Shown piece by piece: positions 43,257-52,025 of a stretch of 64,000 nt of DNA (the stretch's first letter is position 1; each line of letters begins with the position of its first letter). The DNA lies in NCBI GenBank assembly GCA_965249895.1, contig CBDFNC010000005.1, positions 2,542,001 to 2,606,000 of the forward strand. Direction: 5' to 3'. Under the pieces are notes generated by a model. The model searched no databases and was not told the origin of the DNA. It saw only the letters and a program-made list of their open reading frames with translations. This DNA comes from CBDFNC01 sp965249895 (GTDB taxonomy: Bacteria; Pseudomonadota; Gammaproteobacteria; Enterobacterales; CBDFNC01). The position numbers were made by a program, and so were the translations under genes.

Positions 43257-45254
43257 CCGACATTCCGCAGCGATTTATGCTGGCAGCATTATTTTCTCGC
43301 CCAGGCGTTGTCGCCAGCCCTCTGAACCGTCTCTCCACCTAAGCCAGAAGCGGCAGTCTTAAATTTCGGGATCACCAAGCCTACCGCGCCGGGGCACAGT
43401 ATGTGTTTTTCTTTTCCGCCGCTCATTCCAACTGGTAGAGCCGCGCTATCTCTTTACCGCACAGGCGGAGGATTTTCTCCTTTTCTTCCGTCAACCCAGT
43501 GACGCAGGCAGCTAGCCCTGGCGCATTCACTAAGTGGATCCCGTTCATCCGTTGGAAGATCCACCTCATCGTCGGGGTGGCGGTGGGCTTGCCCACTTGG
43601 TTAAGCACGGTTTCATCTGCTGTTTTCAGGTTTTCCCGCAATTGGTACTGGCCTGCGTTGTACACCATCAGGCACAGCGTCATCACCATCATCAACGCCT
43701 CGATCCGCTCCGGCTTTTTCAAGAACACCCCATTGAGGTGAAACTGGGGGTCTTTGATCAGGCGGAAACCCCGCTCGACCCCTTGTTGCGATTTGTAGGC
43801 GGCGAGCAGGCCAGCGACCTCCTGGTTGGCCAGTTCATTGGTCGCCAGCACGAAACGGCCCAGCTTGTTACGGTGCGGCCGGATCTTGTCCTGGCAGGGA
43901 GTCGACTCAAGTTCGAGCCGGTAGTGCGACACCTCAGGCTCGGCGTCTTTTTTCGGCCGACCACGACCTGCGTGTTTTTTCACCTCGCTGACCTCAACGT
44001 GACTAAGCCGGTGGTATTTGAGTTTACGCTCAAACTGCGCCGCCGCGTTGCGCGCGTCTTGTTTGCAGGCAAAGGCCTGCCCGGCCAGTTTGCGGGCCTG
44101 GCTTTCCGCTTCGGCCCCGGCTTTGGCGATGCGCTTGTCCAGAGTGCGACACTCTCTTTGCTCGGCCTGGCTGGAGTGGACCAGCAGCCACTGCTGCTTC
44201 AGCCCGCGCTCCACCTGGCCCAGCAAGACACCTTGATAACCTTGTTCCAGCGGCTGCCAGGCGAAGTCACTGGTATCGGCCTCGACCAGGAGTTTGACCG
44301 CTTTTACGCTTTCTGGTGCCCGAGTGACCCAGAGGTAGGCCGCTGTCAGCAGTTTTCCGTGGACGTAGAGCGCCGAATCCGCGATAACCAGCAGCTCCGG
44401 CCTGTTCTCCAGTGCTTGGCGGAAGGACTGGAGTTTGGCTAGGGTGGCGTGGAAGCTGGCTTTGTCCTGGCTGTTGCCGTCCAGGCCTTCGCTCCAGATC
44501 GGTAAGTCCGCCGGACCGCTGACGATCAGGGACAAGACGAGTTGTTTGAGATCCGGCCGGTGATCTTTGGAGTAGCCCTGCTTGGGCAAGGGCGGTCTGG
44601 ACTCGCCTTCCAGGTAAAGGTGTTCGAGATCATACTCGCCCACTAATTTGAAGCTGGTGCTGTCCAACCGGAGGGTTTGCCGTCTACCGGGCGGGGTGAA
44701 TTCCTGGTGGATCTCATTGGCAATCTCGGCGAGCAGCGCAGTGACACCGTATTCGTAACAGGCGTCCAGGGTACGGCCCAGCGCGTCATCGTTCAACTGG
44801 GCGGCCTTGACACCTTCGCCAAATAACAGGGAAACCGCTTTGTCTTCAAAAAACTGGGGCGATAGATAAATGGGGTTCTGAGTGAAGCCCAGGCCGTTGA
44901 TGATCATGGCCTTGATACGCTGGCCATGGCTGAGCTTGGAGCCATGCTGTTTGGACACCGGCAGTCTGGCGTCGATGCGTTAGACCAGTTTGAGCTTGTC
45001 GACGAAGCCGGCAACCAGGCCATGGTGGCCGAGAGTTTCAACCCGGATCTGTCCCGATTTAATGCTGGTGTTGATGGCGGCCATAGCGCTCCCCGTTAAT
45101 ACATATCCTGGGACGATTGTGCCATGGCAGCGGTCAGAGGCTTGTGATCTTTTGGCTATAGTTTCTGTGATCTTTCAGACATTGGACACGCTAAAGTGAG
45201 ATAGATCACATTTTTAAATTATCTAGGTGAGATGCAAATGGTGCGGAATGTCGG
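43257..45254 (-). mobile_element. IS1634-family insertion sequence, copy 2
   Basis: 1998 bp, the same ends as copy 1 and a perfect 6 bp target duplication ATAAAC (43251-43256 and 45255-45260). By eye about six single-base differences separate it from the copy at 1689-3686. One of them creates a stop codon in the transposase. Confidence 0.92.
43423..44958 (-). pseudogene. IS1634-family transposase, copy 2, with nonsense codon
   Basis: Identical to the other copy apart from a few residues (for example Arg for Ser in NRPELL). GAA codon 35 has become TAA at 44980-44982 (+ strand TTC to TTA). The remaining frame can begin at a GTG 44958 (MSKQHGSKLSHG), giving 511 residues that lack the first 42. 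The N-terminal segment of DUF4277 is lost, so activity is doubtful, although the intact copy 1 could act in trans. Confidence 0.85.
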
Positions 45255-45316
45255 ATAAACGGCAAACAGAAGAAAGTCCATAAACCAGGGAGTCACAAGC
45301 TGACAAACCAGAACCA

Positions 45317-45334
45317 ACAATACAATACAATACA
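45317..45334 (-). repeat. ACAAT pentanucleotide tandem repeat in the araC-type gene
   Basis: Three full ACAAT units plus ACA (TATTG units on the coding strand), within the membrane domain of the regulator. Five-base units change the reading frame with each gain or loss, and the present number leaves the gene out of frame with its downstream half. Confidence 0.7.
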
Positions 45335-45633
45335 GGACAAGCATGCAACCAGAGTAATGCTGTGGTTTTATCGCCTTCCCCGTCAGCCGTGTGCCGAGTC
45401 AGAGAATGGAAACAGAGGAAAGCTAACACAGCAAGTGTTGTGGCCATTAAGGGTTGTATTACGCGAAGGTTATCTACCTGTAAGCCAAAGCGAAAACCGA
45501 CACTAAGGGATTGCATGGAGCAAATAAGCAACAATCCCAACAAAAGTGACGACCTCTCCCCCTTTAACCAGGCCTGGACCAACAATAGAAGGCAAAAAAA
45601 GGAAACAACAAAATGTATTGGAACCATCAGCAC

Positions 45634-45922
45634 TTTTTAGCTTTAAAATAACGTAAAACCGGAGAGAAATTGTAAACGTTTTATCCGCTTTAATCACAAA
45701 TTCACTCTGGTCAGAGTATTAAATGGGGATAACAAAATGGCATCCCTTACTTAGATCCAGCTAAGGCATAATGTAGAAACCCAACTCGACCTTTTTATGG
45801 CTAAAAGTCAGTTTTGTCCCGGTGGCTACACTATCGGGAAGATAGATTGGCAGATCACTACGGTTAAAGTATCCGGACAATGCCTGGACAGCTAAACCTC
45901 TATTTTTTACAGCCAAAAAAAA
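45634..45922. other. Intergenic region between the araC-type gene and hupA
   Basis: No supported gene. A 32-codon frame at 45797-45895 (MAKSQFCPGGYTIGK...) has no ribosome-binding site and is not called. The araC promoter should lie here on the minus strand. Confidence 0.3.
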
Positions 45923-45943
45923 CCCGGCATAAGCCGGGCTTTT
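45923..45943. terminator. Bidirectional terminator after hupA
   Basis: CCCGGC-ATAA-GCCGGG with A and T runs on both sides, 17 bases beyond the hupA stop (minus strand). Confidence 0.85.
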
Positions 45944-45959
45944 TAATACAGTAAAAGCC

Positions 45960-46235
45960 TTAGCCTTTAACCGCTTCTTTTAATGCTTTACCTGCAACAA
46001 ATGAAGGAATGTTAGCAGCCGCAATTTGGATCTCAGCACCCGTTTGAGGGTTACGGCCAGTGCGCGCAGCACGGTGACTGATTTTAAACGTACCGAAACC
46101 AATAAGCTGAACTGGCTCACCATCTTTAAGACTCTCAGTGATACCTTCTAAAACGTGCTCTAGTGCTGCTTTAGCTTGAGCTTTAGAAAGATCCGCTTTT
46201 TCCGCGATGGAATCCACCAATTGTGTTTTATTCAT
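45960..46235 (-). CDS. hupA: HU DNA-binding protein, alpha-type
   Basis: 91 residues, full length. The fold is complete: helical dimer part (MNKTQLVDSIAEKADLSKAQ), the GFGTFKI strand and the DNA-binding arm (RAARTGRNPQTGAEIQIAA, with the bending Pro), ending in KALKEAVKG. HU packs and bends DNA as a dimer. It is preceded by GGAAGTC and followed by a strong terminator. In other gammaproteobacteria this gene lies near purHD and yjaG, which supports core-chromosome identity here. Confidence 0.96.
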   Translation of the reverse strand: MNKTQLVDSIAEKADLSKAQAKAALEHVLEGITESLKDGEPVQLIGFGTFKISHRAARTGRNPQTGAEIQIAAANIPSFVAGKALKEAVKG

Positions 46236-46537
46236 AAGACTTCCTTTCCGAGGTAGTGATGAAACTCATTCTGTGGCGTTCAATGTATTCAAAAAATTCG
46301 CCGTGCGCAAAGGGTTTATGCGGTTTAAGCCCTTGTTTGCTGCTGCTTTAACCACTTTATGAGGTAAGGCTCACAATTCCGCGCTAAAAAGTACCATAAA
46401 GCCAGTCGCTTTAAGGCTTGAAGGCTACTTTTCCGTGTAATTATTAAGGACATAAGGTAAACAAAAGATTAAGATGGGAACTCGTTCGACTAAAAAGGGT
46501 CTGAACGCATGAACCACACTCTCACTTGGAGGATTAC

Positions 46538-47587
46538 TTGTTACTTCTGTTTATCTACTTTTTCTTCGCCGTAGGTATTTCCTTTATCTGTTCTGTTCTG
46601 GAGGCGGTATTACTTAGTGTGACACCCAGCTATGTGACTTCATTGAAGTCCACCAATCCAGCCAAAGCCGCTTTACTGAAAAAACTAAAAGATAAAGTAG
46701 ACCAGCCCCTGGCGGCCATCCTTACCCTGAATACCGTAGCCCACACAGCTGGAGCTGCCGGAGTCGGGGCCCAATCAGCGGTAGTATTTGGCAGCGCCTA
46801 TTTAGGTGTGACATCTGCTGTGCTGACCTTACTGATTTTGGTGTTATCGGAAATTATCCCGAAAACCCTGGGAGCGACTTACTGGCGTTCATTAGCGCCT
46901 TATATTGCTACCCCGTTAAGGCTGATGATCACCCTGCTTAAGCCATTTATCTGGATGTCAGATATGATCACCCGAGTCATAGGTAAGAGTGCTCACGGTG
47001 GTGCTTATATTCGCGATGAGATTGCAGCCATGGCGAGCATGGGCGGTGAATCCGGTGAGTTGGGAGAAAGGGAGTCCAAGATTATTCAGAACTTACTGAA
47101 ATTCAGGGACACCAGACTGAACAATATAATGACGCCAAGAACCGTAGTGTTTTCGGTAAATCGCAACCTGACCGTAGCTGAATACCTGAAGAAACATTCG
47201 GATTCACCCTTTTCTCGTATCCTGGTTTACCGTAAGGATAGAGACGATATAGTCGGTTATGTGCATAAGACTGATATTATGCTGGCGAATAATAAAAAGC
47301 CGGAACGTAAAATCGGTGCTTTTGTTAAACCTATTTATGTCGTACCAGAAACCGTAAACGTTACCAGCCTGTTTCAGACATTACTGGAAAAACGGACCCA
47401 CATTTCTCTGGTGGTAGACGAATACGGAGATATGCAGGGCATAGTGACCATGGAAGATATGGTAGAAACTCTGATGGGCCTTGAAATAGTGGATGAAGCG
47501 GATAAAACCGTTGATATGCAACAACTCGCCAAACAGAAATGGGCGGAGCGACAAACACACGAGAAGTTGATCCAGAAGCCGGAATAA
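46538..47587 (+). CDS. CNNM/CorC-type membrane protein with two CBS domains
   Basis: About 349 residues. The TTG at 46538 is preferred because GGAGG lies five bases upstream; a TTG four codons earlier overlaps that site. An N-terminal DUF21/CNNM membrane domain of three to four helices (LLLFIYFFFAVGISFICSVL; VLSEIIPKTLGATY) is followed by an acidic linker (ESGELGERESKIIQNLLKFR) and a CBS pair (IMTPRTVVFSV; HISLVVDEYGDMQGIVTMED). Related proteins are implicated in magnesium or other divalent-ion transport. The usual C-terminal CorC_HlyC domain is absent. Confidence 0.88.
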   Translation: MLLLFIYFFFAVGISFICSVLEAVLLSVTPSYVTSLKSTNPAKAALLKKLKDKVDQPLAAILTLNTVAHTAGAAGVGAQSAVVFGSAYLGVTSAVLTLLILVLSEIIPKTLGATYWRSLAPYIATPLRLMITLLKPFIWMSDMITRVIGKSAHGGAYIRDEIAAMASMGGESGELGERESKIIQNLLKFRDTRLNNIMTPRTVVFSVNRNLTVAEYLKKHSDSPFSRILVYRKDRDDIVGYVHKTDIMLANNKKPERKIGAFVKPIYVVPETVNVTSLFQTLLEKRTHISLVVDEYGDMQGIVTMEDMVETLMGLEIVDEADKTVDMQQLAKQKWAERQTHEKLIQKPE

Positions 47588-47630
47588 TTCAGATTAGCTC
47601 CCTGCCCTGGCAGGGAGCGATAAATAATGT

Positions 47631-48221
47631 TTATTCCAATCCAATTCCTATATTGCTTATCCCTTCATTTTTCGCAAACTTACGTACCTGCTTGAGGAAA
47701 TCCGGACTTCTTTGCTCATCCAGTGTATCCAATAGCGCCTGTTGAAACGCCAGTTCTTGCTGCATCAATTCATCTTCCATTACCGCATCATCACTCAGCT
47801 CCATTTCACTGGTGGCTTCAATAAAGCTGGCAACAGTAGCAATAGAAGTCTGACTGGCGTTAAAGGCTTCCCCCTCAGGCTTTTTTAATAACTGCAGATT
47901 AAACAAACAAGTTACCACCACGCATGCATCCAGCGCCGGGTATACGCCATACATATCAAAATTTTCTACGTCAGGGATCTCCGGCTCAAACTTTTCCTGC
48001 AAGATTTCAAAATTAATCTTACTACCCTTAACAATCAGCTGCTCCCAAAACAAGTCCAGTACCTTGCGGAATACTTCCGTATCACCAAATCCTGTGCCTT
48101 CACTGAATAGCGCATAATTGGGGTACATGCGTTCAGCCAGGCCAAGGCAGAAGCTAATCTGCTGCCAGGGAGCGAGTTGTTCAAAAAATTGTCTCTTTAT
48201 CACTTGGACGTTTCCAGTCAA
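47631..48221 (-). CDS. yjaG: YjaG-family protein (DUF416)
   Basis: Up to 196 residues; TTG 48221 opens the frame, but GTG 48203 (VIKRQFFEQLAPWQQ) behind GGAAAC is a plausible alternative. Family blocks: FCLGLAERMYPNYALFSEGT, GFGDTEVFRKVLDLFWEQL and NFDMYGVYPALDACVV, ending in NEGISNIGIGLE. Helical and soluble, function unknown. In Escherichia coli yjaG is close to hupA, as here, although now separated by the CNNM gene. Confidence 0.9.
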   Translation of the reverse strand: MTGNVQVIKRQFFEQLAPWQQISFCLGLAERMYPNYALFSEGTGFGDTEVFRKVLDLFWEQLIVKGSKINFEILQEKFEPEIPDVENFDMYGVYPALDACVVVTCLFNLQLLKKPEGEAFNASQTSIATVASFIEATSEMELSDDAVMEDELMQQELAFQQALLDTLDEQRSPDFLKQVRKFAKNEGISNIGIGLE

Positions 48222-48254
48222 AATAGGGAAAGGATTTTTTAATCAGGGGCCTAA

Positions 48255-49193
48255 ATGTCACACCTACTAATACTAAGCCGGGACTTTCAGGAGTATCAAG
48301 AATTACTGCAAACTAAGCTACCCGACACGCTCAGCATAACAGCGACCGATAATATCGAGTCTGTCAGTGCAATGCAGCAAGAGTTTACCATCGCTTTAGC
48401 CACCCCAGCGTTAATCGCCCCTCATTTGGAAAAACTCACCAAGCTAAGCTGGCTGCAATCAACCTTTGCTGGTATAGATAGCCTGATACAGCCAGGCCTG
48501 AGACAAGACTACCAACTGACCAACGTAAGAGGCGTATTTGGCCCATTAATGAGTGAATATGTGATGGGGCACTTGCTGGCCATCACCCGCCATCATGACC
48601 ACTACACCCAGGCACAAAAGCACAAGCGATGGGACAGCAAACCCTATTCCAGCCTGGCTGGACAAAATATCCTGATCCTGGGCACTGGCTCTATTGGTAG
48701 CTACCTGGCCAATACCCTCGGACGTTTTGGTCTGTCCGTTACAGGCATCAGCAAAAGTGGCCGTCAAAAAACCGATTTTGATAATGTATACCCCCTGACC
48801 CAGCTGCATGACATACTACCTAGGGCGGATATAATCGTCAGTGCATTACCCGATACCCCTGAATCACAAGATATTTTTAGTTCGGCCAGTTTCGCCTTGT
48901 TTAAACCCAATGCTATTTTCTTTAACCTCGGCCGGGGCAGTGCAGTTAATGAAGAAGACTTGTGTAAAGCCCTGCAAGCTGGGTTATTTCAGCACGCCGT
49001 ATTAGATGTCTTTAAGCAGGAGCCGCTACCGAAAGCCAGTCCATTATGGAATACTCCGAGATTAACCATCACCCCACATAACTCCGCCTATAGCTTTCCA
49101 ACACAGGTGGCGGATATTTTCCTGGAAAATCATGCTCATTGGAGCCGACAGGAAGCGCTCACTAACTTGGTCGATTTCTCGAAAGGTTATTAA
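48255..49193 (+). CDS. D-2-hydroxyacid dehydrogenase (hydroxypyruvate/glyoxylate reductase-like)
   Basis: 312 residues. The NAD(P)-binding Rossmann motif ILGTGSIGSYLANTLGRFG lies near residue 137. Catalytic residues of the family: Arg in FFNLGRGSAVNEEDL, Glu in DVFKQEPLPKASPLW and His in TITPHNSAYS. A substrate-domain motif LSWLQSTFAGIDSL precedes. Closest in style to the GhrA-like branch. It reduces 2-keto acids to D-2-hydroxy acids; the exact substrate cannot be read. It is divergent from yjaG. Confidence 0.9.
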   Translation: MSHLLILSRDFQEYQELLQTKLPDTLSITATDNIESVSAMQQEFTIALATPALIAPHLEKLTKLSWLQSTFAGIDSLIQPGLRQDYQLTNVRGVFGPLMSEYVMGHLLAITRHHDHYTQAQKHKRWDSKPYSSLAGQNILILGTGSIGSYLANTLGRFGLSVTGISKSGRQKTDFDNVYPLTQLHDILPRADIIVSALPDTPESQDIFSSASFALFKPNAIFFNLGRGSAVNEEDLCKALQAGLFQHAVLDVFKQEPLPKASPLWNTPRLTITPHNSAYSFPTQVADIFLENHAHWSRQEALTNLVDFSKGY

Positions 49194-49251
49194 ACTCGAC
49201 TTTAACCAACACAGAAGCCTCAGGGCTCTGTTTACCTGCTATACCGCTAAA

Positions 49252-50055
49252 TCAATCTGTTGTAGCGATCCAATCCGTCCATCTTCCATCAAATAGTAAG
49301 CCCGGGAGCGCGAGCGTCCTAAGACGCTCACCATTATTTCGATAAAATGTCCCGTCTTCTTTACTGATTAAAGAAAGTTCACCTACCCCCATGGACCGCA
49401 AACTTCTGCTATCCTGACTATCCGGCCGCCATAATACGAGCTTTGCAAATACAGGGTCCCGACTATCTATCTTGTTGTTATTATCTTGATCAAATTCAGC
49501 CAACTCCGTAAATCCTTCTCCGCTTGTCGGCCCAAATAATTCACTACCGTTATCAATCTTGCCATTTTGATTACGATCCAGGGCAATATAAGCGCTACCC
49601 AGCTGTAGCCCGGGAATAGCATCGAGAATACCGTTACTGTCTAGATCAAATAATGATCTTTCAGGGAGCAACTGCGCTGTCATGCCAGCAAAATTGATCA
49701 CTAAAGGGTCAGACAAAATAGCTTGAGCCTGCTCAATATCCAACTTAAGTTCACTAGCCCCACTCAGAGTCAGGTTTATTTCCAGTGATAACTCATTAAC
49801 CTGAATAGTTTCAGTCATCTCTAACACACTTTGCACGCTCTGATCCGCATGCGACAACCAGAGTTCATAATCCATCAAGCTTATTTTTTGCCCCAGCAAC
49901 TTTTCCAGCAACAAGCTGGTAAGGCGCCACTTAATATCAGCTCCATCTGCCGCGGAAGTTAAATCAAAATGAGCCCCTTTGTCTGGCGGAGCGATGAAGC
50001 TGCTTGCCCCTTGCTGCTGGAAGAGGTGAGCTTTTGAAAGCGTTGTGATATTCAC
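49252..50055 (-). CDS. Calcium-binding-repeat protein, unknown function
   Basis: 267 residues without a signal peptide. The C-terminal half has dockerin/EF-hand-like Asp-rich loops: FDLDSNGILDAI, ALDRNQNGKIDNGSELFG and EFDQDNNNKIDSRDPVFAKL. The pattern NGSELFGPTSGEGFTELAEF is often seen in VCBS/haemolysin-type calcium-binding proteins and in proteins without known enzymatic activity. No export signal or RTX nonapeptides are visible. It stands alone on the minus strand with a long intergenic region upstream. Confidence 0.6.
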   Translation of the reverse strand: MNITTLSKAHLFQQQGASSFIAPPDKGAHFDLTSAADGADIKWRLTSLLLEKLLGQKISLMDYELWLSHADQSVQSVLEMTETIQVNELSLEINLTLSGASELKLDIEQAQAILSDPLVINFAGMTAQLLPERSLFDLDSNGILDAIPGLQLGSAYIALDRNQNGKIDNGSELFGPTSGEGFTELAEFDQDNNNKIDSRDPVFAKLVLWRPDSQDSRSLRSMGVGELSLISKEDGTFYRNNGERLRTLALPGLLFDGRWTDWIATTD

Positions 50056-50614
50056 GGTAAACCTATTTACAGCTAACCTTACCTATTTATCTGCCGATTT
50101 TTACCTGAGGAAAGCTGTTTATTAGACCTTATCTATATTAGCCCCCGGCTATTATGCAAAAAATGCGCAGTTGATAGGGAGCGCTCTGGCCGTAACCAAA
50201 CATTAACTCCATAGGTAAATCTAACAGTACTGCGCAGAACTAACTCACCAGGACCCGAATACCAACTGGCAGCGACTCTACTACATCAACTGAATTTGGA
50301 GTGGACACTCCTAATGCGACTACACCAGATATCACTGACCGCCTCAGGACAAAATGTGTAAAACTAACAGCCACCCCTACTCGCTAACAGCCTCAGTATT
50401 GAGAGTACTATAAAACTTAGATTTTTCGACACTTTCGGGAAAAATGTAAGTTACCATCATATCGATCATATGTTCGTGACGTAAATCACTAATAACCCAA
50501 TATAAAGATACGCATCACTCTTTAATGTAATTTTATTACGTAAATTTATTGCAGAAAAAATCGCGGGAGAGTACTATTCACTTGTCCAAAACAATCAATA
50601 TACAGAGGTAAATT
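50056..50614. other. Long intergenic region upstream of a 40-aa ORF
   Basis: About 560 bases, AT-rich, with no supported gene apart from promoters for the flanking divergent genes. A small palindrome GTAAT-TTT-ATTAC lies at 50527-50539, about 76 bases before the small ORF. Confidence 0.3.
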
Positions 50615-50737
50615 ATGAACCCATTATTCGGTAACCTAGCACTAGACTTTGCCCGCGCCACTATTCAGGAACGCGAAGTTCAACGTAAAACAGTAAGAAA
50701 ATTCTTCACTAAAAAAACTAAAAAAGAGGTTAAGTAA
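50615..50737 (+). CDS. Small basic protein, 40 aa
   Basis: ATG 50615 has a strong AGAGGT site six to seven bases upstream. The product starts MNPLFGNLALDFARATIQ and ends in a very basic tail (VRKFFTKKTKKEVK); helical, no signal peptide. The TAA stop and the last codons form one arm of the downstream terminator, so the unit looks like a compact, independently transcribed gene. I do not recognise a family. The clean ribosome-binding site and terminator make it a credible small protein; it could also be the visible part of an sRNA-like transcript. Confidence 0.6.
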   Translation: MNPLFGNLALDFARATIQEREVQRKTVRKFFTKKTKKEVK

Positions 50738-50748
50738 CCTCTTTTTTA
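50722..50748 (+). terminator. Terminator overlapping the end of the 40-aa ORF
   Basis: AAAAGAGGTTA and TAACCTCTTTT form a perfect 11 bp stem with a 2-base centre, followed by T residues. The ORF stop codon (50735-50737) starts the right arm. Confidence 0.85.
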
Positions 50749-50821
50749 CAGAACTGTGTCCCAGGACAGGAATTCATTTCTTTAGTAAAATATCTCCATC
50801 CCCCTATTCAATTGAAAGCAA

Positions 50822-51400
50822 ATGCCAGACAAGCTGGATATATTGTTTGAGCAAATTCGCCATTGCCAACACTGCTGTGACACCTTAGATCCGAACCCGG
50901 TGATCCGTGGTAGCTCTCACGCCAGGCTATTAATCATAGGGCAAGCTCCGGGTACTAAAGTACATGCAAGCGGCATCCCCTGGAACGATCCAAGTGGTGA
51001 CAGGTTGCGACACTGGTTACAACTGGATAAGCAACAATTCTACAATCAAGATAAACTTGCCATTATGCCTATGGGGTTTTGCTATCCAGGGAAAGGAAAA
51101 TCCGGAGATCTACCTCCCGATCCCAGATGTGCGCCACGATGGCACGATAAGGTGTTAAGGTTGCTGCCTAATATTGAATTAACCTTACTGGTCGGTCTCT
51201 ATGCACAAAAATACTATTTAAAAAGTCAGTGTAGAAAAACACTAACCGAAACAGTGAAAAATTGGCGAGAAATGCCCGAGGGTTATTTTCCACTACCCCA
51301 CCCTTCTCCAAGGAACACCTTTTGGTTAAAGCGAAATCCCTGGTTTGAGGATGAAATAATTCCTGTGCTGAGAACACGACTAAATCAAATTGGCTTATAA
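50822..51400 (+). CDS. Uracil-DNA glycosylase-superfamily protein
   Basis: About 192 residues from ATG 50822. LLIIGQAPGTKVHASGIPWN (motif 1, about residues 38-57) followed by DPSGDRLRHWL, and PLPHPSPRNTFWL near the C-terminus (motif 2, with the catalytic-pocket His), are features of the UDG fold. A CxxC pair near the N-terminus (CQHCCDTL) recalls the iron-sulphur-type families, but the remaining ligands are not evident. Probably DNA base-excision repair; the substrate is not certain. Confidence 0.8.
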   Translation: MPDKLDILFEQIRHCQHCCDTLDPNPVIRGSSHARLLIIGQAPGTKVHASGIPWNDPSGDRLRHWLQLDKQQFYNQDKLAIMPMGFCYPGKGKSGDLPPDPRCAPRWHDKVLRLLPNIELTLLVGLYAQKYYLKSQCRKTLTETVKNWREMPEGYFPLPHPSPRNTFWLKRNPWFEDEIIPVLRTRLNQIGL

Positions 51401-51416
51401 CTATGACCAACCCTAT

Positions 51417-51935
51417 TTACAGCATTTCTTCTTTTCTTAATGCATAAACAAGCACTTTGGTTTCATAAAAGTTGGTAGTTCGTTCCAACTGGAAGCCGGC
51501 GTTTTCAGCGACTTTAATAGACGCATCATTGTCAGTAGCGATAAAAGAGATCAAGCGCTTCAACCCCAGAGAGTTAAAAGCATAAATACTGGCGGCTTTC
51601 GCAGCTTCACTGGCAAACCCTTGTCCCCAGTAATCCGGGTTTAGTCGGTACGCTAGCTCTACTTCATCCTGCCCTTCCAGGCGATGAAAAAAATGGCCGC
51701 AAAAACCTATCACCTTATTATCCTGATTATGTTCAAGGGCCCACAAACTAAAGCCTTTTTTCTCGTATGTATCCAAAATATTCTGTAAAAACTGTTCGGC
51801 CTGAGCCCTGCTCATAGGACCGCTAACGGAATGCTGCATAACTTTAGGGTTAGACATTAAATCATAGACAGCATCAAGGTCGCTCTTTTCAAAAAACCTC
51901 AGTGTTAACCTATCTGTTTGTGCGATTAGCTTCAT
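51417..51935 (-). CDS. GNAT acetyltransferase, RimJ-like
   Basis: About 172 residues from ATG 51935, with GGAGAG five to six bases upstream; a GTG two codons earlier overlaps the binding site. Acetyltransf_3-type motifs: RLTLRFFEKSDLDAVYDLMS at the N-terminus, VELAYRLNPDYWGQGFASEA (acetyl-CoA loop, QGFASEA) and NDASIKVAENAGFQLE at the end. It transfers acetyl groups to an unknown amine, possibly a ribosomal protein N-terminus. A second acetyltransferase follows upstream on the same strand. Confidence 0.85.
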   Translation of the reverse strand: MKLIAQTDRLTLRFFEKSDLDAVYDLMSNPKVMQHSVSGPMSRAQAEQFLQNILDTYEKKGFSLWALEHNQDNKVIGFCGHFFHRLEGQDEVELAYRLNPDYWGQGFASEAAKAASIYAFNSLGLKRLISFIATDNDASIKVAENAGFQLERTTNFYETKVLVYALRKEEML

Positions 51936-52025
51936 ATGCACTCTCCATGAAAGATAAATAATGGGTAATGGAAATTACCATTATTTTCTCGTTAGACAAT
52001 TCAGCTTGAATTAAATTCGATCGAC

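Larger units (their letters stand above)
42591..45627 (-). pseudogene. AraC-family membrane-linked regulator, interrupted by IS1634 and frameshifted (copy B)
   Basis: Removing the IS (43257-45254) and one ATAAAC repeat rejoins the frame: an N-terminal multi-helix membrane domain (MVPIHFVVSFFCLLLLVQAW onwards), across the insertion MDFLLFAVYL|IYGGFILYGA, then the linker and AraC double helix-turn-helix to 42591. A second lesion lies in an ACAAT tandem repeat near 45317-45334: the N-terminal part (start ATG 45627) is one frame off, and one more 5-base unit would restore it. The C-terminal 212-codon part is intact. Such regulators have a sensor membrane domain and a cytoplasmic DNA-binding domain. 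Confidence 0.75.

Noticed and set aside
45797..45895. 32-codon frame MAKSQFCPGGYTIGK... upstream of the hupA terminator.
   Set aside because: No ribosome-binding site, promoter or recognisable family; too short to support.
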